DNA of 45,294 nt. Origin: Flavobacteriaceae bacterium (GTDB taxonomy: Bacteria; Bacteroidota; Bacteroidia; Flavobacteriales; Flavobacteriaceae). The translations under genes were made by a program, and so were the position numbers. The number at the start of each line of letters is the position of its first letter. The first letter of the stretch is position 1. Below the pieces are notes generated by a model. It was not told the DNA's origin. It did no database searches and saw only the letters and a list, made by a program, of their open reading frames with translations. Location: contig JABDMU010000060.1 in NCBI GenBank assembly GCA_013001285.1, positions 1 to 45,294 of the forward strand, read 5' to 3'. This document shows, one piece after another, positions 10,169 through 17,780 of this stretch.

Positions 10169-11509
10169 TTAGTTTTTTGGTATTTCATTTAGAGCGGTCT
10201 CTAATTCAGCCTTCTTATTTATAACATCTAGCATGGCTTGTAAGTATTCTTGTTGGGCAGAATAAAGTTGAGTTTGTGCTTGTCTTAGGTCGAAACTCGA
10301 ACTGATTCCTTCAAAGAATTTTACCTGATTTTTATTTTCTATACGCTGCGCTAGACCTAAATTTTCTTTTTTATTTTCATAATCTTCAATGGCAAATTGA
10401 TAATCGCTTTTTGCAGATGCGATTTGAAGTTTTATCATTTGTTCCGTTTCGGTAAGATCATCTTTTGATTTTTCAAGATTTATTTGGGCACGTTGTGTGG
10501 CCGCAGAGCGTCCTAATGAACTAAAAATTGGAATATTCATACTTACTCCAACCAATGAAGATCCAAACCATTGCTGATCTTTATTAGTAAAGGTAAAGGC
10601 ATCACTATTGCCTGCATAACTGCCGTTTAAAAAAGCATTTAACTGGGGCAAAGCTTTACTTTTTTCAAGCTTTAAGAGTAATTCCTTTGAGCGCTTATCA
10701 TTTGATGCTATTTTATAGTCGACAGTGTTTTCAATATTTTCATCTGCATCTAATAAACTTATTACAAGATTTTGACTTGTTAATTGAGCAAGTTGATCCT
10801 CAAGGAAGATGGGCGTGTCAATGTCAAGGCCTAATGTGATATTTAACATTTGATAGGCCAAACGTTGCAGGCGTTGTGTGTTGCCCAAACTGCTTTTAAG
10901 GCTTGAAAGCGTAATTTGTAATTGTTCAACACTTTCTTCTTCTGTCAGGCCATTTTCATATATTTTGGTGGTTTCATCTACATTTTTCTGAAGGACAGCA
11001 ACGTTTTTTTCTAGAATGGCGACACTTTCATCAGCCAATAAGACATTCCCGTAGGCATTGATCACTGCTTTTCTTACTTCCAGATCGGTTTTTTCTTTGG
11101 CGTTTTTTGAGATCTCTAAAAACACTTTGGCCGATTGCAAGCCTACCAAATAAGAACCATCAAATATTTTTTGATTTAGAACAGCTGTTGCATTCAAGGT
11201 TTGTTTGGTTCCAAAGGCTATCTCTGCAAACTCTCCAGGATTACCACCAAAAAATTCTGCGGGTATCAAAGAGACTTGTTGTTTTAACCAATAATTATAA
11301 TCAACAGAAGCACTAATCTGCGGCAATCCAGTAGCAATGGTTTCCCATTTCTGTTTTTTGGCAGCTTCAATATCTCTAGCAGCATTTTTTGCAGTTCTAT
11401 TATTCTCTAAGGCATGGTCAATGGCTTCCTGTAATGAAAAGCTTTGATCTTGTGAGAACAGACTTGATGAAAACACTAAACATATAAAAAGAATAACTAA
11501 ATTTTTCAT
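10169..11509 (-). CDS. TolC-like outer-membrane efflux protein
   Basis: This 446-residue protein is the outer-membrane exit duct of the efflux system. It starts with a signal peptide (MKNLVILFICLVFSSSLFSQ). Two repeated TolC-family halves follow, each beginning with the typical pattern SLQEAIDHALENN or LNAFLNGSYAG, with long amphipathic helices rich in A, Q, E and L. The end, IKLQIASAKSDYQFA to LNEIPKN, is the usual second coiled-coil pair. It follows the TetR gene by 18 bases on the same strand, so it is the first structural gene of the pump operon. Confidence 0.94.
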   Translation of the reverse strand: MKNLVILFICLVFSSSLFSQDQSFSLQEAIDHALENNRTAKNAARDIEAAKKQKWETIATGLPQISASVDYNYWLKQQVSLIPAEFFGGNPGEFAEIAFGTKQTLNATAVLNQKIFDGSYLVGLQSAKVFLEISKNAKEKTDLEVRKAVINAYGNVLLADESVAILEKNVAVLQKNVDETTKIYENGLTEEESVEQLQITLSSLKSSLGNTQRLQRLAYQMLNITLGLDIDTPIFLEDQLAQLTSQNLVISLLDADENIENTVDYKIASNDKRSKELLLKLEKSKALPQLNAFLNGSYAGNSDAFTFTNKDQQWFGSSLVGVSMNIPIFSSLGRSAATQRAQINLEKSKDDLTETEQMIKLQIASAKSDYQFAIEDYENKKENLGLAQRIENKNQVKFFEGISSSFDLRQAQTQLYSAQQEYLQAMLDVINKKAELETALNEIPKN

Positions 11510-11527
11510 TGCTTTTGGCCGGTATGA

Positions 11528-12130
11528 TTAATACGTTGATTTTAAAATTTGGTTCAATTGCTCAAGACCCTTTGGTGTACAAATGCCTCTTAAATGATAT
11601 TCGAGAAAGTGCTCCATTAGCATATTCATTGAAAAGATCTTCAATGGGAAAAGATCTTTATCTTTTATGGCAAGCATAGAACTGAAATATATTCTGGAAA
11701 TAAATTCTGGATGTATTGAATTGCGATAAATGCCAAGTTTAATGCCACGATTTAAATTTCTTATCACACAATCCTGCATCATATTAAATTGCTTTTTCTT
11801 AAGATTATCGTAGATCTTAGGGTAGTATTTTTGAAGCTGGTATTGTGGTGAAGATTTTTCGTCCTTCAAATGATCCATAATATGCTGTTTGATATCGTAG
11901 ATTTCCTCGATAGGATTCTTTTCTAATTCGCAAATGCAATCGATTCCATGTGAGATGATATCGAACATATGTAGAGTCGTGGCTTCTACCAATTTGGTCT
12001 TATTATCGAAATGCTGATAGATGGTTTTCTTGGAACAACCTAAACTGTTGGCAATGTCATCCATAGTAACACTCTTAAAACCAAGGCTTAAGAATAGATC
12101 GGCAGATTTTACTAATATTTTTTCTCTCAT
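11528..12130 (-). CDS. TetR/AcrR-family repressor of the efflux operon
   Basis: A 200-residue one-component regulator. The start at 12130 (MREKILVKSADLFL) is the normal beginning of a TetR HTH domain, and the frame stays open further upstream only through the promoter. The helix-turn-helix is at about residues 12-48 (GFKSVTMDDIANSLGCSKKTIYQHF). The C-terminal part is the ligand-binding and dimerisation domain, which diverges as usual. It is the first gene of the TetR-TolC-MFP-RND operon. An 11-bp inverted repeat just upstream overlaps its predicted promoter, so autorepression relieved by a pump substrate is the natural inference. The inducer is unknown. Confidence 0.93.
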   Translation of the reverse strand: MREKILVKSADLFLSLGFKSVTMDDIANSLGCSKKTIYQHFDNKTKLVEATTLHMFDIISHGIDCICELEKNPIEEIYDIKQHIMDHLKDEKSSPQYQLQKYYPKIYDNLKKKQFNMMQDCVIRNLNRGIKLGIYRNSIHPEFISRIYFSSMLAIKDKDLFPLKIFSMNMLMEHFLEYHLRGICTPKGLEQLNQILKSTY

Positions 12131-12138
12131 AATTTGAA

Positions 12139-12170
12139 CAAAAGTAAGATAGGAAACTTTAAAAACCAAA
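12139..12170 (-). promoter_or_regulatory. Predicted promoter of the TetR-RND operon
   Basis: Reading the minus strand, TTTG (12170-12167) and TACTTTTG (12146-12139) are separated by 20 bases. This matches the Bacteroidota sigma-ABfr consensus (TTTG, about 19 bases, TAnnTTTG). The -7 element ends only 8 bases before the TetR ATG at 12130, so the mRNA leader would be only a few bases long. Confidence 0.7.
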
Positions 12171-12181
12171 AAAGTTTCCTA
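12150..12181. promoter_or_regulatory. Inverted repeat, probable TetR operator
   Basis: The arms TAGGAAACTTT (12150-12160) and AAAGTTTCCTA (12171-12181) are perfect reverse complements across a 10-base spacer. The repeat covers the -33 element and most of the promoter spacer of the TetR operon. Its size and placement fit a TetR-family operator, though which protein binds is inferred from adjacency. Confidence 0.72.
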
Positions 12182-12243
12182 AGTTTTAGTAATTATTTAA
12201 CATACCTTCTTTATTAAGCACTTTTTTATGTTGGGAATTACCT

Positions 12244-12251
12244 TATTTTTG
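12244..12251 (+). promoter_or_regulatory. -7 element of the polyprenyl synthase gene
   Basis: TATTTTTG matches TAnnTTTG exactly and ends four bases before the ATG at 12256. Transcription would then start at or next to the start codon. No clear -33 TTTG is seen at the expected spacing. Confidence 0.5.
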
Positions 12252-12255
12252 TGTG

Positions 12256-13233
12256 ATGCATGCAAATCAAGAAAAATACCAGGAAGCCTTTATTGCTTAC
12301 TTAAATAAGTATACGGTTTTTAAAGAACCAAAAAATCTGTATGAGCCTATAAAGTATATCCTTAGTTTAGGAGGTAAGCGATTGAGACCAGTTCTTACCT
12401 TAATGACTTGTGAAATTTTTGGCGAAGATCATAGATCTGCTTTAAATGCAGCCTTATCGGTTGAGGTGTTTCATAATTTTTCATTGATCCATGATGATAT
12501 TATGGATGATGCACCTCTGCGTCGAGGTCAACAAACTGTTCATGAAAAATGGGATTTGAATACTGGTATCTTGTCTGGTGATGCCATGCTTATCATGGCT
12601 TATCAAATGTTTGAATCATATGAACCTTCCATTTTTCAATCTTTAGCCAAACTTTTCAGTAAAACAGCTATCGAAGTATGTGAAGGTCAGCAATACGATA
12701 TTGATTTTGAAACCCGATCGGATGTAAGTATTCCAGAATACCTAAAAATGATCGAATATAAAACGGCCGTTTTGGTTGGCGCTGCCATGAAAATGGGAGC
12801 TATAGTAGCAAAAGCATCAAAACAAGATCAAGAGATAATTTATGAATTTGGAAAAAATCTGGGTATTGCATTTCAATTACAAGATGATTATTTAGATGCT
12901 TTTGGAGATCAAGAGAAGTTTGGTAAACAAGTAGGCGGTGATATTATTGAAAATAAAAAGACCTATTTATTTTTAAAAGCCTTGGAGTTTTCCAATCCCA
13001 CTCAGAAAGAGAAGCTTGTAGAACACTATGCTTCTCAATCCAGGACTTCGAATTCGAAAATTGAAGACGTCAAGAAAATTTTTATCGAAAGTGGATCGGC
13101 TGATGCTACCAAAAAAATTATATCTGAATACACCTTAAAAGCATTTTCAATTCTTGATCAATTAGATATTAATACTGATAAAAAATCGCTTTTAAAACAA
13201 TTTGGAGATCAATTAATGACCCGATCTGTTTAA
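12256..13233 (+). CDS. Polyprenyl diphosphate synthase (trans-isoprenyl chain elongation)
   Basis: This 325-residue enzyme condenses isopentenyl diphosphate onto an allylic diphosphate, probably making the side chain of menaquinone or a related prenyl chain. Hallmarks are GKRLRP (about 40-45), the first aspartate-rich motif DDIMDD with the following LRRG (about 80-91), and the second aspartate-rich motif DDYLD near 212. The length fits the family. The ATG at 12256 is preferred to the GTG just before it. The gene is divergent from the TetR gene, and its stop codon abuts the start of the next small gene. Product chain length cannot be read from the sequence. Confidence 0.93.
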   Translation: MHANQEKYQEAFIAYLNKYTVFKEPKNLYEPIKYILSLGGKRLRPVLTLMTCEIFGEDHRSALNAALSVEVFHNFSLIHDDIMDDAPLRRGQQTVHEKWDLNTGILSGDAMLIMAYQMFESYEPSIFQSLAKLFSKTAIEVCEGQQYDIDFETRSDVSIPEYLKMIEYKTAVLVGAAMKMGAIVAKASKQDQEIIYEFGKNLGIAFQLQDDYLDAFGDQEKFGKQVGGDIIENKKTYLFLKALEFSNPTQKEKLVEHYASQSRTSNSKIEDVKKIFIESGSADATKKIISEYTLKAFSILDQLDINTDKKSLLKQFGDQLMTRSV

Positions 13234-13587
13234 ATGAAAATACCTGCGACATTTGAAGACCTTGTAAAGGAAGCTCAAAGCGGCGATCTCTATAGCAAGT
13301 TGATCAAGCAATTGAATAAAGACTTTTTATATGCCAATATCGATCTTGACTTTGATGAAGAAATCTTGCCGTCTTCGCTTAAATATATTTTGCATGAAAC
13401 TCTTTTTAATTTAATTCAGGACAAATTTTCAGATTATTTGAATTTACTCTATATCATCGATGTTTCTGAGTCTAAAATAAGAGCACTTGATGGTAGTGAC
13501 GTTTTAAAATTATCAGATCAAGTCACCCTTCTCATTCTTCAACGAGAATGGCAAAAAGTGTGGTATAAAAACAAATATAAAACTTAG
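13234..13587 (+). CDS. Conserved-looking small protein of unknown function
   Basis: A 117-residue acidic, leucine-rich soluble protein without a signal peptide or membrane segment. I do not recognise a named domain. The ATG follows the stop codon of the polyprenyl synthase gene with no gap, so the two are probably translated from one mRNA and coupled. The predicted structure is mainly helical, with charged stretches such as LDFDEEILPSS. The gene ends one base short of the convergent nosY gene, with no terminator hairpin between them. Confidence 0.75.
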   Translation: MKIPATFEDLVKEAQSGDLYSKLIKQLNKDFLYANIDLDFDEEILPSSLKYILHETLFNLIQDKFSDYLNLLYIIDVSESKIRALDGSDVLKLSDQVTLLILQREWQKVWYKNKYKT

Positions 13588-13588
13588 A

Positions 13589-14371
13589 TTAAAAATCCTT
13601 GCGTTTTGATTTGTACATAATTCTTGAGACTGGTAAAATAACCCAAAGAATAAGTGCTGCGAATGAAATGATCAATCCAAGATCGGTTCCAAAGAATTTT
13701 TTAAATACGGCACCTGTATAGCCTAATAAGGCCGAAATATCTAACTTTAAAAGAATAAGAGTTCTTGACAGATCAATTGGGTTCAACAGGGTTCCCATGA
13801 GAGACATTTTATCTAAAGGATAATCTTCAAAAAGAATAATAGACATTAAAAATAAACCGTCATAGATCACAGCTAAGAACAGCCATAACAAAATGGCATA
13901 TCCGAATCCCTTGATCTTATTTTCGTTTGATAGGGCAATATTGAAAGCCAATGCAGTAAAAATAAAGGTCAGAAAAGACCCAGTAATTAAAAGTAGAGAA
14001 AAATCCCAAATGGCATTTGACTTAAATAATCCGTAAAATACAAATGGTAGGCCGAGGCCAAGCACTAAACTTAAGGATAGTGATAATGCTACGCCTAAAT
14101 ATTGTCCGAGAAAGATGGTTGTTCTTTTTAGTGGTTGGGCTAATAAAAGTTCGGTGAATTCCTTCGAATTATAATAATACATAACGCCGAAAATGGTACC
14201 GATTAAAGGCACCAAAACTATGATCACATTCATCAAGGTAATCACTGCTTTAGATAGATCATTGTTTAGAAATAACAAGACTATTCCTAATAGCAGATAG
14301 AATGCAAAATAGACATAACTCCAGCGGCTACGCATAAGATCGAAAAAACTATATTTTAATATTTTAAGCAT
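13589..14371 (-). CDS. nosY: NosY-type ABC transporter permease
   Basis: A 260-residue integral membrane protein with about six hydrophobic segments, the permease partner of NosF in the NosDFY complex that helps assemble the Cu site of nitrous oxide reductase. The ATG at 14371 lies inside the end of nosF (shared ATGCTTAA, 8-base overlap), which shows translational coupling. An in-frame TTG two codons earlier is less likely. The motif YYYNSKEFTELLLAQPLKR, near residue 67, is typical of NosY and ABC-2-type permeases. It is the last gene of the nos operon. Confidence 0.88.
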   Translation of the reverse strand: MLKILKYSFFDLMRSRWSYVYFAFYLLLGIVLLFLNNDLSKAVITLMNVIIVLVPLIGTIFGVMYYYNSKEFTELLLAQPLKRTTIFLGQYLGVALSLSLSLVLGLGLPFVFYGLFKSNAIWDFSLLLITGSFLTFIFTALAFNIALSNENKIKGFGYAILLWLFLAVIYDGLFLMSIILFEDYPLDKMSLMGTLLNPIDLSRTLILLKLDISALLGYTGAVFKKFFGTDLGLIISFAALILWVILPVSRIMYKSKRKDF

Positions 14372-15071
14372 TGTCAATAGTTAGGATTGATGCAATTGCA
14401 TGTTCAAAATCGGGTTGCCCTGTGTTTTTCTTTAGTTCATCGATGCTGCCTTTGAAATAAATTTTTCCTTCTAATAAAAAAACGATCTCATCAGAAACCT
14501 CTTCTACAAAACTCATGATGTGCGAGGTGATCAAAATGGTTTTTCCTCTTGACTTTTCTTCATTTATTAACGCTTTCAATCTAATTAGAGAAATTGGATC
14601 TAACCCTGTAGTTGGTTCATCAAGAATGATCAACGGGCTGTCAAACATAAAGGTCAAAACAAGATTTACTTTTTGTTTTGTACCTCCGGAAAGTGTTCCA
14701 AGTTTTTTATCCAGAAATGGGGTCAAATTAAATAGTTCTATCAAACGTTGATCGTCTGAAGGGCGATCACGCAGATCTTTGATCATTTTTATTAACTCTT
14801 TAACTTTTAAATTAGAAGGGAAATTGGCAATTTGAGGGAGATAATCAATACTGTTTCTATAATTGGAACTTTGTTTGATATTTTCTCCAAGCACCGAAAT
14901 ATCTCCTTTATTCGGGATAACCATACCAAGTATGGCCTTGATCAAGGTGGTCTTTCCAGAGCCATTAGGTCCGAGAACTGCAAAAATACCACCTGAATCT
15001 ATATTGAGATCGATGCCACTTAAGACAATATTTTTAGCAAATTTTTTATGTAAATTTTGAATTGTTACCAT
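14364..15071 (-). CDS. nosF: NosF-type ABC transporter ATPase
   Basis: A 235-residue ATP-binding protein with Walker A GPNGSGKTT at 34-42, ABC signature LSGGTKQ at about 128, Walker B LIILDEPTTGLDP shortly after, and a switch histidine in LITSHIM. It powers the NosDFY complex, which acts on the maturation of the copper centre of NosZ. Its start overlaps the end of nosD by 7 bases, and its end overlaps the start of nosY, so the three genes are tightly coupled. Confidence 0.92.
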   Translation of the reverse strand: MVTIQNLHKKFAKNIVLSGIDLNIDSGGIFAVLGPNGSGKTTLIKAILGMVIPNKGDISVLGENIKQSSNYRNSIDYLPQIANFPSNLKVKELIKMIKDLRDRPSDDQRLIELFNLTPFLDKKLGTLSGGTKQKVNLVLTFMFDSPLIILDEPTTGLDPISLIRLKALINEEKSRGKTILITSHIMSFVEEVSDEIVFLLEGKIYFKGSIDELKKNTGQPDFEHAIASILTIDNA

Positions 15072-16303
15072 TCTGCCTTTTTAATTAGCGGATGCTGATC
15101 GATCAAATTATCCGGCGTAAAAACAGGGGAAACCTTTTCAGAAAAATCAATGAGATCTATAAATAAACTTCGCAAAAGAATAATGGTTTCAGGTGTTCGA
15201 TTCACAATATAAGAAAACAGTTTTACCGGTCGATAAGGGACATCACCAATTCCGTTATTATCGAGATCATATCCAGAGTAACTACTCCAAAAATTACCAT
15301 CAAAAACATTATCATTTTCTCTGCTATTATAAGAAATATCGAAAGAATTATATAGGAAATTATTTGCTGTAAAACTGTTTGTATAACAAGCGCCACGTAC
15401 CTTTACGGCCCATCCATTGTTAATAAAATTGTTGTGTTTATAAATAATTCTGTTTGACCCTTCAATATTAATTCCAATCGTATTTTCCTCAAATGTATTC
15501 CCGATGATTTCGGCATCATTTATTTCCTTCAATAGTAATCCATAAGAAGCACTTCCCCAATTTTCTTTAAAGGTATTGCTTAACATTTTTATGTTTTTAG
15601 AGAACATGACCGCAACGCCTGCGCCATTGCTTTCGAAGGTATTATCTTGGTACTCGTCATTATTTGAAAACATAAAATGTAGTCCATATCGCAGGTTATT
15701 CGAGCTCACATTATTTCTAATAAAACTGTCGTCAGAAAACTCGAGATAAATGCCATCTCGAACATGTTGCACATAATTATGTTCGATTTCAATATGACTA
15801 CTATACCAAAGATGGATGCCGTTTCCAGAATTATGTTCTTCAACTGCATCTCCAATGATCTTATTATGAATGACCTTGCCGTAATGCGACTTTTCTATAT
15901 AAATACCGAAGAATAAATTTTCCAACACCAGATTCTGAATTGAGAAATTTTTTGCTTTTTTGACACGAACTGCCGCAAAGTCTTCAGTATAACTAATACC
16001 TACATTGATTATAGATAAACCATCAAGGGTGACATTATCGGCTATGATGGTTATGATCTCTCCTTTAAGGTTGCCATCTATTACGGGATGGCCTTCTCCA
16101 AGTATAGAGAGTGGCTTATCAATTAATATGTCATATTCCTTATAAGTGCCTTTTTTTATGAGAATGGTATCATGGTCTTTGGCTAAAGCAATAGCTTCAT
16201 TAATTGAACTAAGGTTGCAAGTTTTACATACTTCAATAGTATCAGCAAAAGTAAATGTTGATATAAGAAAAAGTGAAATGAGAAAAATGAACGCTCTTGT
16301 CAT
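15065..16303 (-). CDS. nosD: NosD, periplasmic copper-site maturation protein
   Basis: A 412-residue secreted protein with a signal peptide (MTRAFIFLISLFLISTFTFA). A long run of right-handed beta-helix repeats follows (recurring patterns such as NNVSSNNLRYGLHF and NTFKENWGSASYG), the carbohydrate-binding/sugar-hydrolase-like fold of NosD. A CKTC pair sits at about residues 26-29. The protein works with NosF and NosY to deliver sulfur and/or copper to the NosZ active site. The start lies one base after the cupin stop. The length is close to that of other NosD proteins. Confidence 0.93.
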   Translation of the reverse strand: MTRAFIFLISLFLISTFTFADTIEVCKTCNLSSINEAIALAKDHDTILIKKGTYKEYDILIDKPLSILGEGHPVIDGNLKGEIITIIADNVTLDGLSIINVGISYTEDFAAVRVKKAKNFSIQNLVLENLFFGIYIEKSHYGKVIHNKIIGDAVEEHNSGNGIHLWYSSHIEIEHNYVQHVRDGIYLEFSDDSFIRNNVSSNNLRYGLHFMFSNNDEYQDNTFESNGAGVAVMFSKNIKMLSNTFKENWGSASYGLLLKEINDAEIIGNTFEENTIGINIEGSNRIIYKHNNFINNGWAVKVRGACYTNSFTANNFLYNSFDISYNSRENDNVFDGNFWSSYSGYDLDNNGIGDVPYRPVKLFSYIVNRTPETIILLRSLFIDLIDFSEKVSPVFTPDNLIDQHPLIKKAEW

Positions 16304-16304
16304 A

Positions 16305-16598
16305 TTAACGAATAATCAGAAATTTCGAGTTTTCTTTAGCTTCAACCCAATGTTCTTCATTTTTTGGGAAATCAAACATCTGAAATGGAATTAGGTGATA
16401 CTCGATTTGGTTAATATTGAAAATAATTTCTCCTTCGAGCACCAAAATAACAGCATTTGTTGGCGACGTATGTGCCGGGAAGATAGCTTTTTTTTCTAAA
16501 GTAATTTGAAGCACTTCTGTAGCGTTTAATTCAAGGAGCTTTGTAGCTTTCAACCCTTGGTAATTTGCTAATTTTATAGAATCATCAATATTGTACAT
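16305..16598 (-). CDS. Small cupin-fold protein in the nos operon
   Basis: A 97-residue single-domain cupin-like protein without a signal peptide, so probably cytoplasmic. The middle shows the beta-barrel pattern FPAHTSPTNAVILVLEGEI, followed by FDFPKNEEHWVEA. Histidines near residues 43 and 83 sit where cupins place metal ligands, but the full ligand set is not clear. It overlaps the nosL end by 14 bases and stops one base before nosD, so it belongs to the nos transcript and is probably coupled. A role in regulation or in cytoplasmic metal handling for NosZ is only a guess. Confidence 0.82.
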   Translation of the reverse strand: MYNIDDSIKLANYQGLKATKLLELNATEVLQITLEKKAIFPAHTSPTNAVILVLEGEIIFNINQIEYHLIPFQMFDFPKNEEHWVEAKENSKFLIIR

Positions 16599-17040
16599 AT
16601 CCTGTTTTATTTAAATGGATTTTTAATTCTTCAAATGAATAAATGTCGCCACCTTTTTCAGCTTGAACTTCCTGAGCGTATTTAAGTTCACTAAATGCCG
16701 ACAGGTTAGCCCCCATTGGGCTAGGAATATTTTTGGATATGAGATAGATCGCTTTGGTTGCGTCTATAAGTTCTTCGGGTTGATTATAATGATTGGTTAG
16801 CAATAGCCCAATATCATTGGGATCAAATTCATTAAGCATTTGCACGAGGCATTCTGCAGCATCGTACTTGTAAACTTTACCTTTTATCGTAACGAGTTCT
16901 GCGCCATGAATTTTATCAACAATGGTCATTTTGCAAAAGTAACATCCATCATTACCGTAATCAATTGGTTCTGGTTTGGCACTACAGCCCAGCAAAAAGA
17001 GCGCTATAATGAACAGCGACATGTGTTTTAGTGTTTTCAT
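16585..17040 (-). CDS. nosL: NosL, copper chaperone lipoprotein
   Basis: A 151-residue lipoprotein (lipobox LLGC, Cys19) of the NosL family, which delivers Cu(I) to nitrous oxide reductase in the periplasm. The metal motif C-x2-C-x-M is visible as CYFCKM at residues 33-38. The repeated NosL fold follows (AELVTIKGKVYKYDAAECL, and AKAIYLISKNIPSPMGANLS). It is located after the unknown membrane protein and overlaps the cupin gene, in the expected nos order for Bacteroidota. Confidence 0.93.
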   Translation of the reverse strand: MKTLKHMSLFIIALFLLGCSAKPEPIDYGNDGCYFCKMTIVDKIHGAELVTIKGKVYKYDAAECLVQMLNEFDPNDIGLLLTNHYNQPEELIDATKAIYLISKNIPSPMGANLSAFSELKYAQEVQAEKGGDIYSFEELKIHLNKTGYVQY

Positions 17041-17067
17041 ATGTTTAGTGTTTAAGGGATCCTGGTT

Positions 17068-17670
17068 CTAGATCATATGCTGAGTTTTTTTGTGAGCTTT
17101 TTTCCCAACTCTATAGGCTACAAAGGATGCGGCTATACCTAATCCCAAGAAATAGGCACCAAGTCGTGGATAAGAATGTGCTGTAAAATTTAATATGTCT
17201 TTTGAGCCAAATAAAGGCGGTTGAAAACCCATCACTGAACCGTCTTCATTCGTAAATTTCATGATGGCTTTTGGATCTAAGTTATATCCGTAATCATGTT
17301 CCCATAAATAAAAGTCATACAAACCAGCGGCACTGAGCAGTATCATAAGTATGAACCAATATAAGAACCAGCGATAGTTAGCTTTCAAAGCAATAATCAA
17401 TCCTAGAATTGTTGTAATAATGATACCTGCTGGAAAAATTTTGAATTCAGGGATGGCATCAGGAATATACTTCATTCCCACATAGTGATTCATCAGATTG
17501 ATGTTTTTAATATCGTGCGGATTGGCATCGGAGAAATCATTGATATGAATATTCATTCCTAAAGGAATTGGATATTGTGGTGCCTCCAAAGTGATATTCC
17601 ACAACGGAAAAACGAATAAAAATAGCGGCAATAGTGCTGCAATAATCATTATGATTTTTGATCTTTTCAT
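17068..17670 (-). CDS. Membrane protein of unknown function in the nos operon
   Basis: A 200-residue protein with about four hydrophobic segments (near residues 5-25, 80-97, 100-117 and 168-187). A polar domain between the first two holds PLGMNIHINDF and NLMNHYVGMKYIPD. A second loop after segment three has WEHDYGYNLD and FQPPLFGSKDI. The His and Met residues in the loops could bind copper. Position directly after nosZ resembles that of the nosB membrane-protein gene of atypical (clade II) nos clusters, but I cannot assert homology. The gene is 27 bases upstream of nosL and follows a hairpin terminator. Confidence 0.82.
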   Translation of the reverse strand: MKRSKIIMIIAALLPLFLFVFPLWNITLEAPQYPIPLGMNIHINDFSDANPHDIKNINLMNHYVGMKYIPDAIPEFKIFPAGIIITTILGLIIALKANYRWFLYWFILMILLSAAGLYDFYLWEHDYGYNLDPKAIMKFTNEDGSVMGFQPPLFGSKDILNFTAHSYPRLGAYFLGLGIAASFVAYRVGKKAHKKTQHMI

Positions 17671-17700
17671 CAGTATGATTTTATGGGTTAATAGTGTTTA

Positions 17701-17737
17701 AAAAGAAAGGCGAGAGCGATGAGATACTCTCGCCTTT
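17701..17737 (-). terminator. Hairpin terminator/attenuator between nosZ and the accessory nos genes
   Basis: AAAGGCGAGAG (17706-17716) pairs perfectly with CTCTCGCCTTT (17727-17737) around a 10-base loop. On the minus strand the stem is followed by a T-rich run (the complement of 17701-17705). It lies 43 bases after the nosZ stop. Since the same-strand nos genes continue beyond it, partial read-through is expected. Confidence 0.75.
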
Positions 17738-17780
17738 TTAGGAAAATAAACACTAAAACAAAAATTTTCCTAACTTTTTA

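Noticed and set aside
14372-14377. TTG start for nosY
   Set aside because: The ATG at 14371 overlaps the nosF stop codon in the usual coupled fashion.
15065-16303. Tandem DNA repeats in nosD
   Set aside because: The repetition is only at protein fold level (beta-helix turns). The nucleotide sequence is not repeated.
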